64,000 nucleotides of DNA, from positions 124,001 to 188,000 of the forward strand of contig NZ_JADPKA010000028.1 of assembly GCF_023073715.1 (NCBI RefSeq), given 5' to 3'. Numbering within the stretch: the first letter of the stretch is position 1; every line of letters starts with the position of its first letter. The notes under the pieces are model-generated. The model did not search any database. It was not told the origin of the DNA and was given only the letters and a program-made list of their open reading frames with translations. Origin of the DNA: Bradyrhizobium sp. 164. GTDB lineage: Bacteria > Pseudomonadota > Alphaproteobacteria > Rhizobiales > Xanthobacteraceae. Made by a program: the position numbers and the translations under genes. Below are positions 45,189-53,865 of the stretch, piece after piece.

Positions 45189-46694
45189 CTAGTCCTGGTG
45201 GGGAGCGAGGGTGAACTGGAAGACGGCGCCCCGAGGCTTGTTCCTCGTGACCCACAACTGTCCGCCATGAGCTGCGATGATCGACCGACAGATGGCCAGC
45301 CCCATACCTAAGCCGTGCGATTTGGTCGTGTAGAACGCTTCGAAAACGCGCTCTTCACTCGTCGGGTCGAGCCCCGGGCCCGTGTCTCGCACCGAGACGC
45401 GTATATCGCCTGCAACATCCCTTTCGGTACTGATCTGCAGCTCCCGCATGCCGTCCTCAACGCTGTTCACGGCGTCGATGGCATTGAGGATCAGATTCAG
45501 GAGCACCTGCTGCAGCTGAATGCGCTCACCTTCGATCTGCGGCAGGTCCTCCGCCAGTTGCGTCTGTAGCGAAATCTTATGCCTCACCGCCTCGCTTCGG
45601 ACCATGGCGACGACGTCCAGCACGGCTTCGTTGAGGTCGACGCGGCTTCTGGGTACCGGCGCCTTCCTGACCATAGCACGGATACGGTGGACGATCTCGC
45701 CAGCTCGTCGGCTATCTGCGACAATGTGCTCGAGGGACTCGCGGGCCTTGTTCAGATTAGGCGGGTTAGCGCCCAACCAGTTCAAGGCGGCGTCCGCATT
45801 GGTGAGCACAGCCGAGATCGGCTGATTGACCTCATGGGCAATCGAGGCCGTCAGCTGCCCAATCGTCGCGACACGACTGACATGAGCGAGTTCGACCTGG
45901 GTCTTTTGGCGTTCAATGACAGCCTTCTTGAAAATTTCGATCGCACCCGCCATCGCGCCGATTTCGTCACGCCGTTCAATCCCGGGCACGTCGATGCTAG
46001 TGTCGCCCTTGGCGAGTGCGGTCATGGCGCCGGTCATTCGGGTGATCGGCGTCGCGATAGCGCGCGTGAGTAAAATGCCCATCAATACCGCGATCAGGAG
46101 CGAGGCTGCGGCGCCCAGCGCGGTCGCCGTGTATGCAGTGGCATACGCCTGCTTCTGCACGGCGTCGCGCCTTGCCAACAGATCGCGCTCAGCCTTCTCG
46201 ATTTCGTTCGCCTTGGCGCGGATGGCGTCCATCGCAGCCTTGCCGGTCGACCCCTCCAGCGTGCGTGCGTCCTCGCGCGTCTCGGGGGTCGCCATCAGCG
46301 CGATCTCGCGCTCGGCGGTCTCGATGCGCCACGTGGACGCCAGCTTGTTCAACTCATCGAGCCGGTTTTGCTGATCTTGGTTATCCGAAGTCTGTGCTTT
46401 TAATTTCCGGATCGCCGCACTGAAGTTGTCGCCACCCCTGCGATACGGCTCCAAGAATTTCTCGTCGCCACTGAGCAAATAGCCGCGCAGACTCGTTTCT
46501 TGATCAAGCGCTGCGGCCACCGCCATCTCTAGCGTGTCCAACACGTCAGTGGTATGGACACGCCAGTTTTTGGCCTCTTCGATCACGCCAAGTCTGTCAT
46601 ATACGATTGCGCCACTCACAAATATGACGGCTATCACGGCTGCAAACGCGGCCATCAATTTGTGCAAGATCAGCAAATTCGAGAAAGGGGACAC
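45189..46694 (-). CDS. CHASE3-HAMP sensor histidine kinase
   Basis: 501 residues from a GTG at 46694 with TTGAGGG 6 bases upstream; a TTG four codons earlier is possible. Order: membrane helix (about 12-34), periplasmic CHASE3 (LDQETSLRGYLLSGDEKFLE), second helix (about 185-208), HAMP (LTRAIATPITRMTGAMTALA), HisKA with the phospho-accepting His in LTASIAHEVNQPISAV, and an HATPase_c with N box NLILNAIDAVNS, DTGPGLD, FYTTKSHGLGMGLAICRSII. It resembles FixL/DctB-type cytoplasmic halves. No response regulator gene adjoins it. The kinase end of the giant protein at 57-63 kb is closely similar. Confidence 0.93.
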   Translation of the reverse strand: MSPFSNLLILHKLMAAFAAVIAVIFVSGAIVYDRLGVIEEAKNWRVHTTDVLDTLEMAVAAALDQETSLRGYLLSGDEKFLEPYRRGGDNFSAAIRKLKAQTSDNQDQQNRLDELNKLASTWRIETAEREIALMATPETREDARTLEGSTGKAAMDAIRAKANEIEKAERDLLARRDAVQKQAYATAYTATALGAAASLLIAVLMGILLTRAIATPITRMTGAMTALAKGDTSIDVPGIERRDEIGAMAGAIEIFKKAVIERQKTQVELAHVSRVATIGQLTASIAHEVNQPISAVLTNADAALNWLGANPPNLNKARESLEHIVADSRRAGEIVHRIRAMVRKAPVPRSRVDLNEAVLDVVAMVRSEAVRHKISLQTQLAEDLPQIEGERIQLQQVLLNLILNAIDAVNSVEDGMRELQISTERDVAGDIRVSVRDTGPGLDPTSEERVFEAFYTTKSHGLGMGLAICRSIIAAHGGQLWVTRNKPRGAVFQFTLAPHQD

Positions 46695-46893
46695 AATGAC
46701 CCTCAAGGCCGAAATCAGCGGCCGAACAGCTGGCTAACTCAAGATTGCTCCCAAGCGGTGGCATTCGCAAGAATTTGGCATGGGACTGTGATAGGGGCAA
46801 AGCAGCGCAGCCTTCCCCTCAGTGGAGCATACCGCATCTCGTCGGACAACTGGGAAATTCTAGGCATGCGGTGCCCTCGGACACAACAGGCCC

Positions 46894-47556
46894 TCATATC
46901 GATGCGACCTTCATGATCTCCAATGTTCCGCGCCAGATCATCTCAACTGCCACATAGAGAATGACGGCCAGTCCGACGTAAGCGAGCCATCGATGAGTTT
47001 GCAGAAGGCCGGCAATGAAAGAAGCGGCCAGGAGTGCGGCGGACTTGGTCATGCCGATGATCGCATGCTTGGAAGCGGCGTAGGAGGCACCGCCCGCGAC
47101 ACCGCGGATGCCGGCACCCGACGAGGTATTTACGACTACGCCACCGCCTTGGCTCAACATGTGTGCTATCTCATGCTTCATGCAGATGAAGGTGCCACGA
47201 AGGTTTATGTCAAGAACGCGGTCCCACTCCTCTAGCTCGATTTCATGAAGCGGCGCCGCCTTGTTCTCGACCCCAGCGTTGTTGAATGCGCAGTCGATGC
47301 GGCCGAACGCGTTGACGGCCTTCGCCACCGCCGCTGCGACGTCGTCAGGATTCGACACATCACACGTGATCGTCAGCACGTCGCCGCCGGCGGCCTTTAC
47401 CCGCTCGGCAGTCTCCTGTAGCGCGGCCTCCCATCTATCCGTGATGACGACGCCCGCGCCTTCTGCAGCGAAGGCTATCGCGGTCGCTCGGCCGATGCCG
47501 CTTGCGGCTCCGGTGATGAATGCAGTCTTTCCTTCGAAGCGTTTTGAACCGAGCAT
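46894..47556 (-). CDS. Chimera: truncated SDR oxidoreductase joined to TerC-family C terminus
   Basis: 220 residues in one open frame. Residues 1-175 are a short-chain dehydrogenase: TGAASGIG (15-22), [16 protein letters not shown] and the catalytic YAASK (159-163), up to GMTKSAAL. From about 176 the sequence becomes hydrophobic ([20 protein letters not shown], then [19 protein letters not shown]), which is the C-terminal end of TerC-type membrane proteins. The SDR loses its last ~75 residues, with the substrate-binding part. The junction lies near 47034. Activity is doubtful; this is best read as an in-frame deletion product. Confidence 0.75.
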   Translation of the reverse strand: MLGSKRFEGKTAFITGAASGIGRATAIAFAAEGAGVVITDRWEAALQETAERVKAAGGDVLTITCDVSNPDDVAAAVAKAVNAFGRIDCAFNNAGVENKAAPLHEIELEEWDRVLDINLRGTFICMKHEIAHMLSQGGGVVVNTSSGAGIRGVAGGASYAASKHAIIGMTKSAALLAASFIAGLLQTHRWLAYVGLAVILYVAVEMIWRGTLEIMKVASI

Positions 47557-47723
47557 CGCAGTCTATCTCCTGAGTGGTTTTCTAAAAATGGCTGCCGGGC
47601 TAGTTCGGTCGACGCCGATAAACTGAGGAACCCCAACCGGCCGTCGAGCGGTATCACTTGGCGCTCACAACCGATCTGCAGGACCGGTGATGCCGGTGAC
47701 CCCATCGTCTCGTTTGCTGCCCA

Positions 47724-48224
47724 TCACTTCCGGTACTGTTCGTCGCGGACCTTCTCCATCCATTCAACGTTCTTGCCGTTGAGAGATTCCTGGATGGCGA
47801 TGTGTGTCATTGCGGTCGTCGCCGATGCGCCGTGCCAGTGCTTCAGTCCTGGCGGAAACCACACGACGTCGCCTGCGCGAATTTCTTCGACCGGTCCGCC
47901 GTCGCGCTGCACCCAACCTAGGCCGGCAGTGACGATCAGCGTCTGGCCAAGCGGGTGCGTGTGCCAAGCAGTCCGCGCGCCGGGCTCGAACGTGACATAG
48001 GCGCCGCTCGAGCGGGCCGGCTCTTGCGCCTGAAATAGCGGATCGATGCGTACGGTCCCGCTGAACCAGTCTTCGGGCCCCTTCTGTGAAGGGCGGGACC
48101 CGTTCCTGTTGATGGCGATATCCATGTTGGTCTCCTTTTGTTTTCCAGCTGCGAACACCAGCGGGGAGTGAGTCTCGGCGACGGCGACACTGCCAAGAAT
48201 GAGGACGGCCCTGCGCGTAATCAC
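47724..48224 (-). CDS. Cupin-domain protein, possibly exported
   Basis: 166 residues from a GTG at 48224 that overlaps the stop of the upstream gene (GTGA). The first ~27 residues look like a Sec or Tat signal ([15 protein letters not shown]). A second start at 48125 (MDIAINRNG) has a better ribosome site, AGGAG, so both a secreted and a cytosolic form are possible. The cupin holds the metal motif [20 protein letters not shown] and [19 protein letters not shown]. Relatives act with CMD proteins, and some are hydroxynitrile lyase-like. It is last in the LysR-linked operon. Confidence 0.88.
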   Translation of the reverse strand: MITRRAVLILGSVAVAETHSPLVFAAGKQKETNMDIAINRNGSRPSQKGPEDWFSGTVRIDPLFQAQEPARSSGAYVTFEPGARTAWHTHPLGQTLIVTAGLGWVQRDGGPVEEIRAGDVVWFPPGLKHWHGASATTAMTHIAIQESLNGKNVEWMEKVRDEQYRK

Positions 48225-48910
48225 GGTCGCTTCTCGATCACGTCCTTGACGACAGGCGCCGCGGAGAATGCGTTAGGCCAGCCGGCGTAGAACGCGAGAT
48301 GGCCGAGAACCTCGCCGGCTTCATCCCGCGTCAGTCCGTTGTCCATTGCGCGGTTCAGGTGATAGGTGATCTGCGCAACTTGGCCGGTGGCGATCAGCGC
48401 GCTCACGGTAACCAGGCTGCGGTCGCGCGGGGCCAGCGCCGGCCTGAGCCAAAGATCCCGGAACAGCACGTCGGTCGTGTACTGCACAAGGCTTGGCGTG
48501 ACGTGCCCAAACTGCTCTCCGACGCGCGTGGCCCGCTGCTTCTCGGCCGCTTCGTCGAGCGGGAGCTGCGGTCCCGAGGCCGGCGGGAGCTGATCGGCTC
48601 CGACGTTGCGGCCCTTGAACACCTCGCGCGCCGCCGGAATCGCGTCCATGGCATTCGCCCATCCGGTATAGAAAGCCAGATGGGTGATGATCTCTGATAT
48701 CTCCGACGGCTTCACGCCGTTGTCGAGAGCGAGGTTCATGTAGTACGGCAGTTCGACGGTCTGGTCGCGGGCGATCAGCGCGGCGACGGTGACGACGCTG
48801 CGATCGCGGGAGGAAAGGCCCGGTCGCTTCCAGAGATCGCCGACGACGAACTTCTGCGCGTAGCCTTCGAGAGCTGGAGCGACGGCGCGAATGTCTTCCG
48901 GTTTCGTCAT
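48221..48910 (-). CDS. Carboxymuconolactone decarboxylase-like (double CMD) protein
   Basis: 229 residues with two CMD repeats. The first is [20 protein letters not shown] to [18 protein letters not shown], the second [20 protein letters not shown] to [18 protein letters not shown]. No CxxC is seen, so it is not an AhpD-type peroxidase. The His of THLAFY/GHLAFY is conserved in both. Members act on lactones or quinone-like compounds, but the substrate is unknown. Just upstream is a signal-peptide-like sequence one base out of frame. It overlaps the cupin gene by 4 bases. Confidence 0.9.
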   Translation of the reverse strand: MTKPEDIRAVAPALEGYAQKFVVGDLWKRPGLSSRDRSVVTVAALIARDQTVELPYYMNLALDNGVKPSEISEIITHLAFYTGWANAMDAIPAAREVFKGRNVGADQLPPASGPQLPLDEAAEKQRATRVGEQFGHVTPSLVQYTTDVLFRDLWLRPALAPRDRSLVTVSALIATGQVAQITYHLNRAMDNGLTRDEAGEVLGHLAFYAGWPNAFSAAPVVKDVIEKRP

Positions 48911-48998
48911 GGTGTTTGCTCCTTCGTTTGATGTCTGCGCGGCGGCCGCGCCGCGAACAGACAGAATGAAACCAACGTCGCTGCGAGCGCTCTCATTG
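48911..48998 (-). other. Out-of-frame signal-peptide remnant upstream of the CMD gene
   Basis: On the minus strand an ATG near 48995 begins MRALAATLVSFCLFAA, a good signal peptide. One base later in register, the sequence ends AAAQTSNEGANT directly before the CMD start. Adding one base in the GC-rich run at about 48945 would join both to the CMD protein. The ancestral enzyme was probably exported. Confidence 0.5.
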
Positions 48999-50201
48999 CG
49001 GAGATCCCTGCACTGTTATGGGGTGCGCGATCAGCCAGCAGGCGACGAGGGACGCGCACAACACGATTGCCGAACTGACCAGAAACAAAGCGTTCAAACT
49101 TGCACCGACCGCGATCAGTCCAAGCGCGGGACTGGCAAGGCCTTGGGCGAGATCGAGGAACGCGGTGTAGGCGCCCATGGCGAGACCACGGCTCTGCGGC
49201 GCGACGCGACGGACCGCTTCGACCCCGAAGCCGGGATAGACCAGTGAAAAGCCGAAGCCCGTGAGCGCGGCGCCGGCGAGCGCCATGTCCGGACGATCAG
49301 CCAGCCAGATTAGGGCCTGGCCGGCGGCTTCGATCGCAGCACAGACCAGTGCGACCTTCGCTCCACCGATCTTGTCGGCCAAGTGGCTGAAGAAAAGCCG
49401 GGCCAGGATGAAGGCGACCGCATAGGCCGTGTAGGCGGACCATCCGTTCGCCCACCCCCTGGTGAAGAACAGTAAGGCGACGAACGTTGTCACAGCGCCG
49501 AAGCCCACCGAGCCGAGCGCCGAGCCTAGCCCCGGCACCCAGACGGCACCGATAACTTCGACGAACGAGGACCGCGCGTGCTTCGCCGGCGCGACCGCCG
49601 GAAGAAGACCGACCAGCGGCAGCGCGACGAGCGTAGCCAGCGTGGTCGCCAGCGAAATCGCCACGAAGCCGTGGGCCGCATAAAGAGCGGAGCCAGCCGG
49701 CGCACCGATCGCGAAGGCCGCGAACATGGCCGATCCCACCCAGGCGATGACCTTTCCTGTGTTCTGGGAAGGGGCGAGGGCCAATCCCCAGCTAACTGCG
49801 GCCGTGATGATGAAGCTCTCCGCTCCGCCGAGCAGGGCCCGGCCCGAAAGGAGGACGGCTACCGAGACCAGCGGGGATCCGCTGAAGCCGAGCGATAGCA
49901 GATAGAGCAGTCCCGCGGCGGCCGCCGCCAGCAAGCCGGCGACGACCCCGCGCTTCGCTCCAAGCGCATCGGAGAAGTGCCCCGCCCACGGGCGGGAGAT
50001 CAACGATGCGGCGAATTGGCTGCCGGCCACCAGACCCACCACGAAGGTGCCAAAACCCAGCCCATCGTGCACATGGAGAGGCAGTACGGGCATCGCCAAC
50101 CCGATGACGAGGAAGGCGGCGAACACCATGCCCATGATGGGCAGCAGCGTGGCGGTGATGCCGGGGGCAGAGACGGGCTTCTGCATGGCGGCGATCGACA
50201 T
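48993..50201 (-). CDS. MFS transporter
   Basis: 402 residues, twelve membrane segments. After the first helix (GMVFAAFLVIGLAMPVLPLH) comes a motif-A-like loop, SRPWAGHFSDALGAKRGVV, between helices 2 and 3. The second half repeats the pattern with ILARLFFSHLADKIGGAKVA. It is of the sugar/drug exporter group (YfcJ/arabinose-efflux-like). It lies 3 bp after the SDR gene and before the CMD gene, so it probably exports or imports the compound handled by them. Confidence 0.9.
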   Translation of the reverse strand: MSIAAMQKPVSAPGITATLLPIMGMVFAAFLVIGLAMPVLPLHVHDGLGFGTFVVGLVAGSQFAASLISRPWAGHFSDALGAKRGVVAGLLAAAAAGLLYLLSLGFSGSPLVSVAVLLSGRALLGGAESFIITAAVSWGLALAPSQNTGKVIAWVGSAMFAAFAIGAPAGSALYAAHGFVAISLATTLATLVALPLVGLLPAVAPAKHARSSFVEVIGAVWVPGLGSALGSVGFGAVTTFVALLFFTRGWANGWSAYTAYAVAFILARLFFSHLADKIGGAKVALVCAAIEAAGQALIWLADRPDMALAGAALTGFGFSLVYPGFGVEAVRRVAPQSRGLAMGAYTAFLDLAQGLASPALGLIAVGASLNALFLVSSAIVLCASLVACWLIAHPITVQGSPQ

Positions 50202-50204
50202 GCC

Positions 50205-50951
50205 TCAGAGCTCCTGATTCGTCGGTCGGTAGAGGATCTCGTTGATGTCGACTTCCGGAGGTTGGCTCAGCGCGAACGCGACGACCCGTGCGAACGACTC
50301 GGCAGGCACGGCGACCTGATCGTAGAACGACCGGATCCCCGCCGCCGCGGTCGGGTCCGTGATGGTGTTCAGGAGCTCGGTTGCCACGGCGCCGGGGGAG
50401 ATTACCGTCGTACGGATGTTGTAAGGCTTCACCTCCTGTCGCAGGCCTTCCGACAACGCACGTACGGCGAATTTCGTCGCGGCGTAGACGGCGAAGCCCG
50501 GCCCGACCTTGTGGCCGGCGACGGACGAAACGTTGATGAAGTGGCCCGACTTCTGCCGCTGCATGTGCGGAAGCGCCGCGGCGATGCCGTACGTCACCCC
50601 TTTCAGGTTGACGTCAATCATCCGGTCCCACTCCTCGACTTTCAGTTGGTCGAGGGGCGCCTGAGGCATCAAACCGGCGTTGTTGATGATGACGTCGATA
50701 CGGCCATAGTTTCGGACCGCCGCGTCGACGAGCGCCTTCACCTGCTCGCGGCGGGTGACGTCCGTCTCAAGAGCCAGTGCCTTGCCGCCGCGCGCCTCGA
50801 TGTCATTCGCGAGCGCGTGGATACGGTCCGCCCGGCGGGCGCCGAGCACGACGGTGGCCCCCTCCGCAGACAGAAGCCGCGCGGTCGCCTCGCCCAGCCC
50901 GCTGCTTGCTCCGGTCACGACGACGATCTTGTCCCTAATTCCTTGCCTCAT
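50205..50951 (-). CDS. SDR family oxidoreductase
   Basis: 248 residues, complete. The NADP-binding motif is [27 protein letters not shown] follows, the catalytic Ser is in [11 protein letters not shown] and the Tyr/Lys are in [24 protein letters not shown] closes the substrate loop. The LGARRADR basic loop favours NADP(H). It is the first gene of the operon SDR-MFS-CMD-cupin and diverges from the LysR gene. The substrate is unknown. Confidence 0.93.
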   Translation of the reverse strand: MRQGIRDKIVVVTGASSGLGEATARLLSAEGATVVLGARRADRIHALANDIEARGGKALALETDVTRREQVKALVDAAVRNYGRIDVIINNAGLMPQAPLDQLKVEEWDRMIDVNLKGVTYGIAAALPHMQRQKSGHFINVSSVAGHKVGPGFAVYAATKFAVRALSEGLRQEVKPYNIRTTVISPGAVATELLNTITDPTAAAGIRSFYDQVAVPAESFARVVAFALSQPPEVDINEILYRPTNQEL

Positions 50952-50998
50952 AGGTTCGTGCCTTCTTCTGGAGCCCGCCGCCCGATGCTGATCAGAAC

Positions 50999-51064
50999 CT
51001 AGGCCTTCCTAGCCTTCCCGATTAGGTGATAAATTGTGAATGCAGTCATTAGACAGGCTTATGG
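50999..51064. promoter_or_regulatory. Divergent promoter region between SDR and LysR genes
   Basis: The 113-bp gap between divergent genes is unusually AT-rich on its right side (GATTAGGTGATAAATTGTGA). It contains a small inverted repeat, CTAGG-CCTT-CCTAG (50999-51012). LysR proteins normally bind such divergent gaps at T-N11-A type sites. I cannot point to one site with confidence. Confidence 0.3.
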
Positions 51065-51964
51065 ATGAAGCGGGACGACGCCAGCGATCTCATCGCCTTC
51101 CTCGCGGTCGCGAGAGAGCGCAACTTCACGCGGGCTGCGGCCAAGCTCGGCATGACGCAATCCGCGCTAAGCCAGATCGTGCGGGGTCTCGAGGAGCGCC
51201 TCGGAGTTCGATTGTTGAACCGCACGACGCGCAGCGTCACGCCGACCCAGGCCGGTGAACGCCTGTTCTCCAGCGTGGGGCCGAAGTTCACCGCGATGGA
51301 TGCCGATCTAGCCGAGCTGAGCAAATTGCGCGAGAGACCCGCCGGAACCATTCGGTTGACGGCTACCGAGTACGCCGCCGCCGAGATCCTTCTCGCGGCT
51401 CTCGGGCACTTCCTGCCTAAGTACCCCGACGTCCATGTCGAAGTGATCATCGACTACGGGCTCACCAACATCGTCGCGCAGCAGGTCGATGCCGGAATTC
51501 GCCCGGGGGAACTCGTCGCGAAGGACATGATCGCAGTGCGCATCAGCCCCGATCTCCGGATGGCCGTCGTCGGATCGCCATCCTACTTCGCCGTCCGCAA
51601 ACGGCCGAAGACACCGCAGGACCTGACGCAGCATAACTGTCTCAACCTCCGTCTTCCGACGCACGGCGGGAGCCTCTACGCGTGGGAGTTCGAAAAGAAC
51701 GGACGGGAGCTCAACGTGCGGGTCGACGGGCAGCTCGTTTTCAACAGTGCAGGGCTTCTCCTGGAAGGCGCGCTTAAGGGCTTGGGCATCGCCTACCTGA
51801 CGGAGGGACACGTGCAGCCGTACGTCTCGGAGGGTCGGCTGGTCCGCGTTCTCGCCGACTGGTGTCCGCCGTTCTCCGGCTATCACCTCTACTACCCCAG
51901 CCGCCGGCAGCCCTCGTCGGCCTTCGCCCTCCTGGTCGATGCGTTGAGGCATCGAGCGCGATGA
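51065..51964 (+). CDS. LysR family transcriptional regulator
   Basis: 299 residues. The N-terminal winged HTH is LIAFLAVARERNFTRAAAKL followed by GMTQSALSQIVRGLEERLGV and LLNRTTRSVTPTQAGERLF. The effector domain spans about 90-295 (IRLTATEYAAAEILLAALGH, VGSPSYFAVRKRPKTPQDL, LVRVLADWCPPFSGYHLYYP). The CrgA/AphB-like group to which it belongs often controls a divergent SDR or transporter. Here the SDR-MFS-CMD-cupin operon is the evident target. The inducer is unknown. Confidence 0.93.
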   Translation: MKRDDASDLIAFLAVARERNFTRAAAKLGMTQSALSQIVRGLEERLGVRLLNRTTRSVTPTQAGERLFSSVGPKFTAMDADLAELSKLRERPAGTIRLTATEYAAAEILLAALGHFLPKYPDVHVEVIIDYGLTNIVAQQVDAGIRPGELVAKDMIAVRISPDLRMAVVGSPSYFAVRKRPKTPQDLTQHNCLNLRLPTHGGSLYAWEFEKNGRELNVRVDGQLVFNSAGLLLEGALKGLGIAYLTEGHVQPYVSEGRLVRVLADWCPPFSGYHLYYPSRRQPSSAFALLVDALRHRAR

Positions 51965-51984
51965 TCCGGTAGCTTGCGCGAAGC

Positions 51985-52134
51985 GCCTCGAAATCGCTCG
52001 AGGTTGACGCCCGAATCGGTAGCACCGGTGGTACACAGCGGTGGTCACAAATTCCGGCCGGGCTCTTTTGGAATCCTTGTTTTCTGCGGGTTTTCGCGCA
52101 TTCGCGGCATAGGGGATGAGAGTCCCACTATCTC
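51985..52134 (-). repeat. Diverged ~150-bp repeat, copy B (inverted relative to copy A)
   Basis: The reverse complement matches 27871-28020: about 80% over 110 ungapped bases including one perfect 26-base block, then weaker. On the minus strand it ends an open frame with GLSSPMPRMRENPQKTRIPK and a stop at the same place as in copy A. It lies just after the LysR gene. With copy A it brackets about 24 kb of the island. Confidence 0.7.
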
Positions 52135-52280
52135 AGCCAGCGTCTCTGGTGAGACTGTGTCGCTACGTGATAGCCGCTGATGAGCGCTGGTGTTCGCGTC
52201 TTGTACACGATCCATATCCGCAACCGGCCCGACACACGAATCGAGCCAAGTCTCTGTTCCAAAGACTGCGACCATTTTAA

Positions 52281-52844
52281 TTATCGGGCTTGATGGCGCT
52301 GCCACTCCTGGCCCTCAAAGAAGCCACATGAGTAAAAGTACAAAGCTGCCGATTGCCAATCGGGTAACGATTTGAGCTTCTCGACCAGGTCCTGATATTC
52401 GAAAGGCACCTCCGGACTACTCTCATCCGTAGATAGATCCTTTCCCACCTCGGCTATGTCCGCGTGGCTCTCCTGCTGGCCGGCGAACACTTGGTTGCAC
52501 ACCCAGTCAGTCGTGGGCATGAATGACGGGGGGATAGCTATGCCATTGAGCGCTGACAGCAGTAACTGGACCTGCCGGTTATTCAGCCCCATGTTTTGGA
52601 TAGAGAATTGAAATCTTTGCAAGTGTCGTCTTTCCGTTAAAGATCGCAACAGTGTTTCCGCTGCACATTCAAATTCTTCGTATATCAGCTGCCGATTGGA
52701 GCGCTCCGAGCCTGCGCCATGCGACGCGCTTAACTGAGCTCTTAAATTAGCCGCCGTCGCAGCGACGGCTGCAATTCGCACTTCGGTGAGGGCTGCAATG
52801 CGCGAGTCGACGGCGGCTTCAATGCGCCGCTTAAGAGAACTCAT
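52281..52844 (-). CDS. Hypothetical protein, orphan
   Basis: 187 residues from the ATG at 52844; a TTG at 52940 would add 32. I do not recognise a domain. The N-terminal part is helical and charged (RRIEAAVDSRIAALTEVRIA), the middle reads ECAAETLLRSLTERRHLQRF and QLLLSALNGIAIPPSF, and the C terminus is acidic then aromatic (WQSAALYFYSCGFFEGQEW). Base composition is clearly less GC-rich than the neighbours, suggesting recent transfer. The AT-rich sequence around 52945-52970 could hold its promoter. Confidence 0.55.
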   Translation of the reverse strand: MSSLKRRIEAAVDSRIAALTEVRIAAVAATAANLRAQLSASHGAGSERSNRQLIYEEFECAAETLLRSLTERRHLQRFQFSIQNMGLNNRQVQLLLSALNGIAIPPSFMPTTDWVCNQVFAGQQESHADIAEVGKDLSTDESSPEVPFEYQDLVEKLKSLPDWQSAALYFYSCGFFEGQEWQRHQAR

Positions 52845-53152
52845 TTGAGGATCTCGGGCCAATATAATGGAACTAACGGCAATCAACTCACTCTTCGATG
52901 AGTGGCAGTATGCTTCCAAAAGGCCGCGCTCACTGGTCAATAATGCTCATATTTGCAAATATTATATGGAGACGAGTACTCCTCGGTTTACGGGACGGGC
53001 GCGGGGCCACTTGGGGTCTTGGTTATAGCTCAGAGGCGGCCGTGGTCGACAACCGTTGCAGGCCGCCGATGTTTTCGTGTCGGTCGTCTAAGTGGCGGCC
53101 CAACGTGTTCATACCGACGCGTGGCGGCGCCTTTGGACGGAGTTCCCGGCCG

Positions 53153-53395
53153 TCAAGTGGCTCGAATGGCTGCAATCAGGCTCGGTTTGGCGACGATGTT
53201 CATCACCCGACTTAGGTTATATTCCAGGACGTGCAAGGCCATCTCAACGGCTAGCTTCCGTAGACGCTGCATGAGAAGGTGTTTCGCACCCCTACGGGCG
53301 TTGATCGAGCCGAGGGATGCTCGACCTATCTCGCGCCGCGTCCGCATGGCATCGGATGGAATTGAGCCGCTCTCGACCTCCTCCACCACCTGCAC
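53153..53395 (-). pseudogene. Transposase C-terminal remnant (IS1182/IS5-like)
   Basis: The frame ends ARRGAKHLLMQRLRKLAVEM, then ALHVLEYNLSRVMNIVAKPS. This is the C-terminal end of DDE transposases of the IS1182-like group, where GA.HFL...PKVA.EMALHVLAYNL.RVMNI is typical. Nothing upstream encodes the catalytic core, and no terminal inverted repeats could be seen, so it is a fragment. The bases on both sides (52945-53150 and 53396-53660) hold no gene that I can support. Confidence 0.7.
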
Positions 53396-53662
53396 ATGCT
53401 CCCTGCGCGCTATGCCGTCCTCGTTCCCTGCGCGTGGTCCCGGACAGACATCAAACTAAGATCGTGATCATAACCAGTTCAGGCACGTGACGGGGGTCAT
53501 CCGAGCGGAGGTCCGTTCTGGACGAGCGTCGTTTCAGTACGCCTACAACCCCGATGCTGTAGCGGAGATTAGACCCGTCCACCTTGTCGGCCATTCCCTG
53601 CCTTCTTCTTTTTGATAGCATTTCAGCTTGCCGGCCGAATGAAAGAGGCCGCCTGAGATGGC

Positions 53663-53857
53663 CTAGCACTCGTCCTTGTCGCTGTGATGAAGATTAAAAG
53701 TTTTGTCGTACTTGTCGCGGGCTTCGGTACCAACGCTGTATCGGCCGGGCCACCATGAATGTGGCGGATTGTAGTTGTCGTTCTCAGCGTCTGCCTTGGC
53801 TTTCTCGCCTAGCTTCTCGGGCGTCCAAAGCGACATTGATTTATCTTTACCCCACAT
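53663..53857 (-). CDS. Small acidic/charged hypothetical protein
   Basis: 64 residues from the ATG at 53857, which has GTGAGGAG at ideal spacing. The sequence is hydrophilic, with no membrane segment: SLWTPEKLGEKAKADAENDN, PHSWWPGRYSVGTEARDKYD and a His/Asp-rich end, LHHSDKDEC. I know no family for it. It begins 8 bp after the stop of the membrane protein gene upstream, so the two are probably translated from one message. Confidence 0.6.
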   Translation of the reverse strand: MWGKDKSMSLWTPEKLGEKAKADAENDNYNPPHSWWPGRYSVGTEARDKYDKTFNLHHSDKDEC

Positions 53858-53865
53858 CTTGCTCC

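Noticed and set aside
53153..53660. A complete insertion sequence
   Set aside because: Only the C-terminal end of a transposase is seen. There is no DDE core, and no inverted ends or target duplication could be found.
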